From Neoaquamicrobium microcysteis (lineage in GTDB: Bacteria > Pseudomonadota > Alphaproteobacteria > Rhizobiales > Rhizobiaceae), in assembly GCF_008180155.1 (NCBI RefSeq), contig NZ_VSZS01000063.1, positions 1-64,000 of the forward strand: a stretch of DNA of 64,000 bases, in the 5' to 3' direction. Below, one piece after another: positions 16,588 through 23,493 of this stretch; positions within the stretch are counted from its first letter, which is position 1; the number at the start of each line of letters is the position of its first letter. Both the position numbers and the translations under genes were made by a program. The notes beneath the pieces were generated by a model that had not been told where the DNA came from, did no database searches, and worked only from the letters and a program-made list of their open reading frames with translations.

Positions 16588-18792
16588 ATGACCACTCACA
16601 TCAAGATGGACGACCGTATCGATCGCGACCGCCTCGAAGAGATGGTGCAAGGCGTGATTGGCCGACCGCTGGACAGGCCCGAAGGCGAGTTGAAGGTTTC
16701 AGGTCGCGCGCCTTATGCGATGGACGATCTTCCTGACGGCTGCCTTCACGGTGTCCTTGTGCGATCCACGATCGCCAAAGGCAAACTCGAGCATATCGAT
16801 GCGGCCGCTGTCGAAACCCTGCCCGGCATTCGCGCAGTGCTGCGGGACGACCGTTTCACGCGAAATCCCGCGCAGGGCATGGCCGGCGAAGCCCCCGCTC
16901 AGGGCACCGACGAAATCGTCTATTTCGGTCAGCCGGTGGCGCTTGTCGTAGCCGACAGCTTCGAGCAGGCACGACACGGCGCGCAAATGCTGGCGTTGAA
17001 GATGGAAGGCGCTGACGAGGCGGCGGTGAACCCGTCTGATCGAAACGCCCAGATCGAGGCACCGAAAAAGAAGCAGTCGTCGACGGGCGACCTCGACAAG
17101 GCGATGCGCCAAGCAGCATTCACCGTCGATGAGACCTACACCACGCCGGGCCATGTCAGCGCCGCCATGGAGCCGCACGCATCCGTTGCACGTTGGGACG
17201 GCGACAGCCTGACGCTCCACGGCAGCTACCAGATGCTGCGCTTCAACCGCGCGGAGCTGGCCGACTCACTGGGCATCAAGGAGGAAAAAGTCCGCATCCT
17301 GGCGCCTTATGTCGGCGGCGGTTTCGGCTCCAAGCTGGGCATATCGCCTGAAGGCGTGGCGGCTGCCATTGCCGCAAAGGAACTGGGCGTGCCGGTGGCC
17401 GTCGCGATGACCCGCCAGAACGTCTTCGAAATGGTGCTTCGCCGCTCTGAAACTAGCCAGCATATTCGCCTGGCAGCCGACGAGTACGGCAAGCTGACCG
17501 GCATCGGCCACGAGGCGCTCGTCTCGAACATTTCCGGCGAGGAGTTCTCCGAACCCGTCACGCAGGCTACGCCCTTTCTCTATCGGGGTGAAAACCGCGT
17601 CATAGGTCACCGGATCGCCCGCATTCACCGAACGCCGGCCGGCTCCGTCCGTGCACCGGGCGAGGCGGTCGGCCTCACCGCGTTGGAAATCGCGCTCGAC
17701 GAGCTGGCGGTGAAGTCGGGGATCGATCCCGTAGAGCTGCGCCTGCGCAATATTCCGGATGAAGACCCGTCGAAAGGCATTCCGTTTTCCTCGCATACAT
17801 TGTCCGAAGCGCTGAAGACCGGAGCCAGGCATTTTGGCTGGGAACCGCGCAATCGCGAACCTGGCAAGGTTCGCGACGGAGAATGGCTGATCGGCAGCGG
17901 CATGGCATCGGCCGCGCGTGTCAACATGCTGATCGAGTCGAAAGCGCGCGTGACGCTGACAAATGACGGGCGCGCATCCGTCGAGACGGACATGACGGAT
18001 ATCGGCACCGGCACCTATGCGGTGCTGGGCCAGATCGCAGCCGAAATGCTCGGCCTGCCCATGGCGCGCGTGAATACCATTCTCGGAGACACCGATCTGC
18101 CGCCCGCATCCGGGTCGGGCGGCTCGTTTGGCGCTGCCTCCAACGGGACGGCGGTCTTCCTCGCCTGCGAGGACATTCGCCGCCAGCTCTGCGAGCGGCT
18201 CGGCTGCGCGCCAGACGAACTGACACTGAAGGACGGCTATGCGACCGTAGCGAACCGTCGCACCAGCATCCAGGACGTGCTTGGCGGGAGCGATCTGGCG
18301 GCGGACGGTCACGCCGAGCCCGGCAAGGCCGAAAAGAAGGTCCGGCAGGCAACCTATGGCAGCTACTTCGCCGAAGTCGCGGTCAATTCCGTGACAGGCG
18401 AAACACGTGTCCGGAAGATGCTCGGCGTCTTCGCAGCCGGCCGCATCCTCAACGCCAAGACGGCGCGGTCGCAATGCCTCGGCGGCATGACCTTCGGCAT
18501 CGGCATGGCGCTGACCGAAGAGCTTGTCCACGACCACCGCGACGGGCACATCGTCAACCGCGACTTTGCCGAATACCATCTGCCGGTAAACGCGGATGTG
18601 CCGCAAATAGACGTGGTGCTGTTGGAAGAGCGCGATGCGTGGGCCAATCCGCTGCACGCCAAGGGCATCGGCGAACTCGGCATCTGCGGCGCGGCTGCTT
18701 CCATCGTCAACGCGATCTACAACGCCACCGGCGTGCGCGTACGCGATCTGCCCGCCACGCTCGACAAGCTCCTCGAGGGACTGCCGTCATAG
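16588..18792 (+). CDS. paoC: Aldehyde oxidoreductase, molybdenum-cofactor subunit (PaoC/YagR-like)
   Basis: A 734-residue catalytic subunit that binds a molybdopterin cofactor and oxidises aldehydes to acids. Visible blocks include YVGGGFGSKLG, the cofactor-binding GSVRAPGEAVGLTALE, GSGGSFGAASNG, and the C-terminal HAKGIGELGICGAAA with the conserved active-site Glu (about 696). Length and order match E. coli PaoC. A dedicated insertion chaperone (PaoD/XdhC) is not in the window, so maturation must rely on a distant gene. PaoABC detoxifies aromatic aldehydes; the actual substrate here is unknown. Confidence 0.93.
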   Translation: MTTHIKMDDRIDRDRLEEMVQGVIGRPLDRPEGELKVSGRAPYAMDDLPDGCLHGVLVRSTIAKGKLEHIDAAAVETLPGIRAVLRDDRFTRNPAQGMAGEAPAQGTDEIVYFGQPVALVVADSFEQARHGAQMLALKMEGADEAAVNPSDRNAQIEAPKKKQSSTGDLDKAMRQAAFTVDETYTTPGHVSAAMEPHASVARWDGDSLTLHGSYQMLRFNRAELADSLGIKEEKVRILAPYVGGGFGSKLGISPEGVAAAIAAKELGVPVAVAMTRQNVFEMVLRRSETSQHIRLAADEYGKLTGIGHEALVSNISGEEFSEPVTQATPFLYRGENRVIGHRIARIHRTPAGSVRAPGEAVGLTALEIALDELAVKSGIDPVELRLRNIPDEDPSKGIPFSSHTLSEALKTGARHFGWEPRNREPGKVRDGEWLIGSGMASAARVNMLIESKARVTLTNDGRASVETDMTDIGTGTYAVLGQIAAEMLGLPMARVNTILGDTDLPPASGSGGSFGAASNGTAVFLACEDIRRQLCERLGCAPDELTLKDGYATVANRRTSIQDVLGGSDLAADGHAEPGKAEKKVRQATYGSYFAEVAVNSVTGETRVRKMLGVFAAGRILNAKTARSQCLGGMTFGIGMALTEELVHDHRDGHIVNRDFAEYHLPVNADVPQIDVVLLEERDAWANPLHAKGIGELGICGAAASIVNAIYNATGVRVRDLPATLDKLLEGLPS

Positions 18793-19100
18793 GGGACATT
18801 GGCTTTAGACGAAGGTGAAGAATGAGTGTCGGGCCCTCGGCTGAAGGCCTAGATGGCTACCTCGAGCGCCGTGACCTGTTTATTGTGATATCCAGCGAGC
18901 CTCCATTGCAAGATCGGGGGGCCCACACGCCTCAGGCTCTCCAGCACCCGCGCTCCAACGTGCGCTATTCGCCGGCACGACCCAGTGCTTGATTTCGAAT
19001 ATCCGGTTTCCGAATCGGCCCGGTCCGACCCGGACAGCGTCCGGCAGGTTGCGCAGTGTCCATCGCTGCGCATAAGAAGCTGGAGCCACGCAGGATACCT
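18793..19100. other. Intergenic region upstream of tetR-type gene
   Basis: About 308 bases after paoC. No convincing coding frame is seen on either strand and no clear terminator stem follows paoC. The region presumably carries the promoter of the TetR-family gene, but I found no copy of the CATACGC/GCGTATG operator here. Confidence 0.5.
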
Positions 19101-19691
19101 ATGGCCAGACGCAATACGCTGCAGCCGAAAGACTGGATCGTCGCCGCGACCCGCGCTCTCGCCGAGGGCGGAGTGGACGCGGTTTCGGTGGAAGGCATCG
19201 CCAAACAGCTGGGTGCTTCCAAGGGCTCCTTCTACTGGCATTTCGCCGACAGGCCGGCGCTGCTGGAAGCCATGTTCGACCTTTGGGAGCGCGAGGGGAC
19301 GGCAGACCTGATCGAGCGCGCCAGGGCCGTCGCCGACCCGGTGGAACGATTGCGCGGCCTGACGCGCGATACGCTGGACGCCGAAACCAACGGCGTCGAC
19401 GTGGCGCGGACCGAGGCCGCCATCCGCGCGTGGGCATCGCGCGACCCAGCCATCGGCAAACGCTTCGCAAAGGTGGAAGACGACCGCACGGCGTTCCTCG
19501 CCCACCAGATCGCGGCGCTCGGCTATGACCCGGCCACGGCCCTGCAGATGAGCAAGCTGATGCATCTGACCGTTATCGGGCTGTTTGCAGCCCGCGCATC
19601 GGGATCGGCCGTGGCCGAAGACGACGTGCTGACCTTCATCGTCGAGCGGCTGATCGCCGAGGCCCCCGGCAAGGACAGAAAGCCCGGATAG
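19101..19691 (+). CDS. TetR/AcrR-family transcriptional regulator
   Basis: A 196-residue TetR-family repressor. The N-terminal DNA-binding domain is clear: [50 protein letters not shown], with the GxSKGSFYxHF helix-turn-helix signature. The helical C-terminal ligand domain has no recognised specificity. The start MARRNT is used because AGGA lies a few bases upstream and it begins at the domain. It lies immediately upstream of two perfect palindromes (19707-19762), which are its most likely targets and would make it a local repressor of the nuoB-like gene. Confidence 0.9.
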   Translation: MARRNTLQPKDWIVAATRALAEGGVDAVSVEGIAKQLGASKGSFYWHFADRPALLEAMFDLWEREGTADLIERARAVADPVERLRGLTRDTLDAETNGVDVARTEAAIRAWASRDPAIGKRFAKVEDDRTAFLAHQIAALGYDPATALQMSKLMHLTVIGLFAARASGSAVAEDDVLTFIVERLIAEAPGKDRKPG

Positions 19692-19706
19692 CGGCGGCAC
19701 GCCATA

Positions 19707-19724
19707 CCATACGCAAGCGTATGG
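19707..19724. promoter_or_regulatory. TetR-type palindromic operator 1
   Basis: CCATACGCAAGCGTATGG is an 18-bp palindrome, perfect except for the central AA, located just after the tetR-type gene and 57 bp before the nuoB-like start. It shares its arms with a second site 39 bp downstream, centre to centre. Confidence 0.75.
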
Positions 19725-19746
19725 ACATTGCCGGCAACCTCGCTTA

Positions 19747-19762
19747 CATACGCATGCGTATG
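19747..19762. promoter_or_regulatory. TetR-type palindromic operator 2
   Basis: CATACGCATGCGTATG is a perfect 16-bp palindrome ending 18 bp before the nuoB-like ATG. Its arms CATACGC/GCGTATG are identical to those of the first site. A bound repressor here would block the promoter or early transcript of the nuoB-like gene. Confidence 0.75.
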
Positions 19763-19780
19763 GAGAAGAAGGATCGCGCC

Positions 19781-20293
19781 ATGACAATGGCCTCCGCCCC
19801 CGACGACTATGCAGATTTCACCGATCTTCTCGCCGACCGCGGCTATCTCGTCACCAACTCGCAGGCGCTGATCAACTGGGCGCGCACCGGGTCGCTGATG
19901 TGGATGACGTTCGGGCTGGCGTGCTGCGCCGTGGAAGGGCTGATGCACGCGTCGGGGCCCCGATACGATCTGGAGCGGTTTGGTGCCGCACCGCGCGGCT
20001 CGCCGCGTCAGTCGGACGTGATGATCGTCGCCGGCACGTTGACCAACAAGATGGCGCCGGCGCTGCGCAAGATCTACGACCAGATGCCCGAGCCGCGCTA
20101 CGTCATCTCCATGGGCTCGTGCGCCAATGGCGGCGGCTACTATCACTATTCTTATTCGGTGGTGCGCGGCTGCGACCGCATCGTGCCCGTCGACATCTAC
20201 GTGCCCGGCTGTCCGCCGACGGCGGAGGCGCTGCTTTACGCGGTGCTGCTGCTGCAAAAGAAAATCCGCCGCACCGGCACGATCGAGCGCTGA
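19781..20293 (+). CDS. NuoB-like subunit (isolated NADH dehydrogenase subunit B paralogue)
   Basis: A 170-residue protein closely resembling complex I subunit NuoB, which carries the terminal N2 [4Fe-4S] cluster. All four ligand cysteines are present: the tandem pair in FGLACCAVE, one in SMGSCANGG and one in [12 protein letters not shown]. The start MTMASAPDD is chosen because AAGGA lies upstream; earlier ATGs fall inside the operators. No other nuo gene is nearby: the neighbours are a TetR regulator and a small membrane protein. It is probably a duplicated, regulated copy; whether it joins complex I or another complex is unknown. Confidence 0.88.
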   Translation: MTMASAPDDYADFTDLLADRGYLVTNSQALINWARTGSLMWMTFGLACCAVEGLMHASGPRYDLERFGAAPRGSPRQSDVMIVAGTLTNKMAPALRKIYDQMPEPRYVISMGSCANGGGYYHYSYSVVRGCDRIVPVDIYVPGCPPTAEALLYAVLLLQKKIRRTGTIER

Positions 20294-20320
20294 CGCACGG
20301 TTCACACGGAGAACAAGAGA

Positions 20321-20698
20321 ATGACGGACCAGATCCTGTTTGCAATTGCGGGCGGCATAGCGGCGCTGTGGCTCGTCGTGCATGTGTCTGTCGGCGGGAG
20401 GGAGGTCGAGCGTCCGTTGCGCTCCTCATCGCACCGTCTAGACCCGTCCGTCCGCGACACACTTCACCTGTGCTGGCACTGCGTGACGGTGACGGTCGCC
20501 ATCATGGCCGCGATGTTCCTCGTTGCCATACTCACCTCGCGCCCGGATTTTGCCATCGCCGGAACGGTGCTCGCGTGGGGATACACGCTGGTCGGCATCG
20601 CGCTGGCGCCGGCCGTGGGCGCCAGCTATCGCGACCTGCCGCAAGGCTGGCTTTTCCTGCCCATCGCGGCACTCGGTACGGCTGCGATGGTGTTCTGA
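20321..20698 (+). CDS. Small four-helix membrane protein
   Basis: A 125-residue hydrophobic protein with four predicted transmembrane helices, about residues 5-23, 50-72, 77-97 and 107-124, and the short polar segment HRLDPSVRDTLHLCWHC before the second helix. It lies 28 bp after the nuoB-like gene, probably in the same TetR-controlled operon. No family is recognised with certainty. The His and Cys residues at the start of helix 2 are notable, but no cofactor role can be asserted. Confidence 0.7.
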   Translation: MTDQILFAIAGGIAALWLVVHVSVGGREVERPLRSSSHRLDPSVRDTLHLCWHCVTVTVAIMAAMFLVAILTSRPDFAIAGTVLAWGYTLVGIALAPAVGASYRDLPQGWLFLPIAALGTAAMVF

Positions 20699-20761
20699 GA
20701 TGCATGTAAGGAGCGGCGACACCGGCGAAAGCACATCGGAAGGCCGGCATCGCCGCAGGTA

Positions 20762-21712
20762 TCACGGCGCCGGAAGACGCCGGATGAAGGCCGATGCGCG
20801 CTCGGCCACGGCGTTGGCGGCCGCGTCGGCGATGATGTGGCCCATGCCGTCGATCACCTCGACCGGCACGCCGAGAGCGGACGCCGTGCTTTGTGCGTGC
20901 ACGATCGGGAACCACGGATCGTCGCCGCCATGGATGACGAGCGCAGGCGGGCGGATGGCGGCCAGCAGCGCGCGCCGGTCTCCCGTCGCCGTCGCCGCGG
21001 CGGCCTGCCGGGCGGCCGCCTCGGGATCGTCAGCCGCCATGTCGGCCGCGACCCGCGCGGCGACCTCGTCGTCCGTCATCCGCAGGCGGGCGTCGCCTTC
21101 AAAGATGCGGTAGGCCTTCATCTGACCCGCGACCATATCCATGGACGCGAACGTGCCGAGGTCGGACAGCGCGGCCAGCGCCGGGCCGAAAGGCAGGTCC
21201 GCCTCGCCGGACGTCGCCGAAACGGAGATCATCGAAAGGACGCGGTCCGGGTGCTCCGCGGCCATCACCTGCGCGATCATGCCGCCCAGCGAATGGCCAA
21301 GCACATGCGCGCGCTCCATGCCGGCGGCATCAAGGACGGCGACGGCATCGTCCGCCATGTCGGAGAGGTCGTAGGCGATTTGTGGCGGCTTGCCGGCGGC
21401 AAGTGCGGCAAGAATTTCCTCCGTGTCGGGCGGTGCGCCCGCGCCACGCAGGAGCGTGCTGCGGCCGGAGTCCCGGTTGTCGAAGGTGACGACGCGGTAG
21501 CCGTCGGCCACGAAGCTATCCACCAGCGCGTCTTCGCCGACGCGGCTGGCCGCTCCCTGCCCGTTGACGAGCATGATCGGCGCTCCGTCTGCCGGGCCGT
21601 GCACCCAGTAGGCGATCTCGACATCGCCGTTGAGGGCGCGGCCGGATTCCTGCGCCATGCCGGGCGTCAGGCTCATGAGCAAGGCAATGGCAGTGGTTGA
21701 CATGCGTAGCAT
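20762..21712 (-). CDS. Exported alpha/beta hydrolase
   Basis: A 316-residue alpha/beta-hydrolase. The N-terminus MLRMSTTAIALLMSLTPGMA looks like a signal peptide, so the enzyme is probably periplasmic. The fold is clear: an oxyanion segment near LVNGQGAASR, FDNRDSGRS, nucleophile Ser in GHSLGGM, acid Asp in HGGDDPWFP and the final His in DGMGHIIAD. The start at 21712 has GGAGAAG upstream. It follows the SRPBCC gene by 28 bp on the same strand, so the two are likely cotranscribed. Substrate unknown. Confidence 0.87.
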   Translation of the reverse strand: MLRMSTTAIALLMSLTPGMAQESGRALNGDVEIAYWVHGPADGAPIMLVNGQGAASRVGEDALVDSFVADGYRVVTFDNRDSGRSTLLRGAGAPPDTEEILAALAAGKPPQIAYDLSDMADDAVAVLDAAGMERAHVLGHSLGGMIAQVMAAEHPDRVLSMISVSATSGEADLPFGPALAALSDLGTFASMDMVAGQMKAYRIFEGDARLRMTDDEVAARVAADMAADDPEAAARQAAAATATGDRRALLAAIRPPALVIHGGDDPWFPIVHAQSTASALGVPVEVIDGMGHIIADAAANAVAERASAFIRRLPAP

Positions 21713-21740
21713 GATCTTCTCCTCTCGGTTGTGGGTCGGT

Positions 21741-22190
21741 TCAGCGCCAGAGATATCCGCCGAGCGCGTCGAGCATGCTTTCCCAGCCCGAGCGATGCCC
21801 CGCGACGTCGTCCTGTCCGTCGAAGTAGAGGCCCTGCTCGACAAGGCGCATATGCGTTCCGCCACCCGTCGCCTCGAAGGCGACGGCCACGGTGCCGGCG
21901 AAGGTGAGCCGGCCGTCGCTGGCGAGCGAGGTGGCGTAGACGATGCGTCGGCCCGGCTCTATCGCCAGATAGCGGTTCTCGTTGATGTATTGCGGGCCGC
22001 CATCCGGGCCGAAGCGGCATATGTCGGTCTGGCAGACCGCAAAGTGGAACGCGTCGAAACGCATCGACCATCCCTCGCCCGGGTCGCCCCACGTCAGTTG
22101 CGCCCGCTCGTCGGCCCAGGCGGCAAAGACCGCCTCGACCGGGCGTCTGAAATCCCGGCTCAAATCCACCGTTCCTGGTACGATCGTCAT
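21741..22190 (-). CDS. SRPBCC/AHSA1-like domain protein
   Basis: A 149-residue START-like (SRPBCC) protein. The pattern DLSRDFRRPVEAVFAAWADERAQLTWGDP at the N-terminus, FEATGGGTHMRLVEQGLYFDG in the middle and GHRSGWESMLDALGGYL at the C-terminus is that of AHSA1/YndB-type ligand-binding folds. A strong ribosome-binding site AAAGGAG precedes the ATG. It is divergent from the GlxA-type regulator, with a 9-bp inverted repeat between them. Ligand and role are not known. Confidence 0.85.
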   Translation of the reverse strand: MTIVPGTVDLSRDFRRPVEAVFAAWADERAQLTWGDPGEGWSMRFDAFHFAVCQTDICRFGPDGGPQYINENRYLAIEPGRRIVYATSLASDGRLTFAGTVAVAFEATGGGTHMRLVEQGLYFDGQDDVAGHRSGWESMLDALGGYLWR

Positions 22191-22198
22191 CTCGTTCT

Positions 22199-22228
22199 CC
22201 TTTCGCAGTGCTTGTTCGATGCGAAAGG
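22199..22228. promoter_or_regulatory. Inverted repeat in divergent SRPBCC/GlxA region
   Basis: CCTTTCGCA (22199-22207) and TGCGAAAGG (22220-22228) are perfect 9-bp arms with a 12-base spacer. They lie between the divergent SRPBCC and AraC-type genes and overlap the ribosome-binding sequence of the former. The repeat is a candidate operator for the adjacent regulator. Confidence 0.5.
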
Positions 22229-22299
22229 ATGCGACGGAGCGGCGCGCGCCGTTAGAGCGAGACTCGACCGTTTCGGGGCATTTGTGCCATGCTGAGCTT

Positions 22300-23310
22300 A
22301 TGGTGATACGTCCGACACCCGCGCCTCCGCTTCAGGTCTCGATACTGAGCCTGCCCGAAAGCGGAACCATGGCCGCGTTCGGCCTGCATGAAGTGCTGGG
22401 CGACACACTGAGAAACGGGCGCGGATTGTCCCGCCAGATCCAGCCTGTGCTGGTGGCTCGCGAGCAGGGTTCGTTCCGCTCCAGCACGGGACTGCAGGTG
22501 ACGCCGGAGCAAGGGCTGCATGTAGAATGCGCGGATGTGGTCGTCGTCTGCGACATCCACCTCGATCAGGATGAGAGCCCGCAAGGCCGCTGGCGCGAGG
22601 AGATCGCGTGGGTGCACCGGCACATCGCCGCAGGAGCGCTGGTGTGCTCGACATGCAGCGGGTCGGTGCTGCTGGCGGAGGCCGGGCTGCTGGATGGCGC
22701 GGAGGCGGCGTCGCACTGGAGCATGGCGGACCTGTTTCGCGACCGCTACCCCACCGTGCGCTTCCGGCCGGAGCGCATCCTGTGCGACAGCGGCCGGGCC
22801 GGCCAGCTCATCACCACCGGCGGCGCTTCGGCATGGCAGGATCTCGCGCTCTACCTGATCGCGCGCTTCTGCGGCGCCGAGGAGGCGGCGCGCGTGGCCC
22901 GGCTGTTCCTGCTCGGCGATCGCGGCTACGGGCAACTCCCCTTCGCCTCGATGGCGCGCCCCCGCCAGCACAGCGACGCCGCCATATCGCGGATACAGGC
23001 ATGGCTGGTGGATAACTACGCCACGCCGAACCCCGTCTCCGCCATGATCGAGCGCTCGGGCCTTTCGGTGCGCAGCTTCAAGCGCCGCTTTTCAGCCGCC
23101 ACGGGGTACACACCGGTCGAATATGTGCAGGCGCTTCGGGTCGAGGAAGCCAAGCAGATGCTGGAACGCGAGGCCGTCACCATCGAAGAGATATCGGCGA
23201 GCGTGGGGTACGAAGATCCGACCTTCTTCCGCAGGCTCTTCAAGCGCCGCGCCGGGGTCACGCCGGCGCAGTATCGACAGCGCAATCGCATTCGCGGGCT
23301 TCCCGCATGA
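22300..23310 (+). CDS. GlxA-family AraC-type transcriptional regulator
   Basis: A 336-residue regulator with an N-terminal DJ-1/PfpI amidase-like sensor domain (LSLPESGTMAAFGLHEVLGD, then VCSTCSGSVLLAEAGLLDG around the nucleophile-elbow Cys). The C-terminal AraC domain has two helix-turn-helices: PVSAMIERSGLSVRSFKRRF and TIEEISASVGYEDPTFFRRLFKRRAGVTPAQYR. This is the GlxA layout. The start MVIRPT is used because it begins the family-like sequence. It probably controls the divergent SRPBCC and hydrolase genes. The inducer is unknown. Confidence 0.88.
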   Translation: MVIRPTPAPPLQVSILSLPESGTMAAFGLHEVLGDTLRNGRGLSRQIQPVLVAREQGSFRSSTGLQVTPEQGLHVECADVVVVCDIHLDQDESPQGRWREEIAWVHRHIAAGALVCSTCSGSVLLAEAGLLDGAEAASHWSMADLFRDRYPTVRFRPERILCDSGRAGQLITTGGASAWQDLALYLIARFCGAEEAARVARLFLLGDRGYGQLPFASMARPRQHSDAAISRIQAWLVDNYATPNPVSAMIERSGLSVRSFKRRFSAATGYTPVEYVQALRVEEAKQMLEREAVTIEEISASVGYEDPTFFRRLFKRRAGVTPAQYRQRNRIRGLPA

Positions 23311-23324
23311 ACGCAACGCCGCGC

Positions 23325-23344
23325 ATGTTCAGTTTCGTGAACAT
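23325..23344. repeat. Inverted repeat after glxA-type gene
   Basis: ATGTTCA (23325-23331) and TGAACAT (23338-23344) form a perfect 7-bp dyad with a six-base spacer, 15 bp after the regulator stop and upstream of the mrp control region. It may be a transcription end hairpin or a further protein-binding site; the sequence alone does not decide. Confidence 0.4.
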
Positions 23345-23356
23345 CGCTCGATGCAA

Positions 23357-23374
23357 GGTTAACGCCGGTTAACC
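23357..23374. promoter_or_regulatory. Putative upstream activator site for the mrp operon
   Basis: GGTTAAC (23357-23363) and GTTAACC (23368-23374) form a perfect dyad with a 4-base spacer. Its centre lies about 85-98 bp before the predicted -24/-12 promoter, a usual distance for enhancer sites of NtrC-type activators. Such an activator is encoded at the end of the same operon. Confidence 0.5.
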
Positions 23375-23447
23375 GCCCAGGCAGCCGACTCTGGCGATCT
23401 CGGCGCCAAGCTACTGTTTTCGCAATCTTTTCCAGCCCTCAACCGAA

Positions 23448-23464
23448 CTGGCACGAAACTTTCA
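23448..23464 (+). promoter_or_regulatory. Putative sigma54 (-24/-12) promoter of mrp operon
   Basis: CTGGCACGAAACTTTCA matches the RpoN consensus YTGGCACGrNNNTTGCW at all but one informative base: the -12 GC is TC. The -24 GG is at 23450-23451 and the spacing of ten bases to the -12 element is exact. Transcription would start near 23475, about 20 bp before the mrpA ATG. Confidence 0.6.
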
Positions 23465-23493
23465 TTGGGGTTTCCGACAACGGAAGCCTTCTG

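Noticed and set aside
23325-23344. LexA box reading of GTTC...GAAC
   Set aside because: Alphaproteobacterial LexA boxes are direct repeats GTTC-N7-GTTC; this is an inverted repeat and no SOS gene follows.
23357-23374. CtrA site at GGTTAACGCCGGTTAACC
   Set aside because: Spacing between TTAA halves is six, not seven, and the operon carries its own activator; the upstream activator reading fits better.
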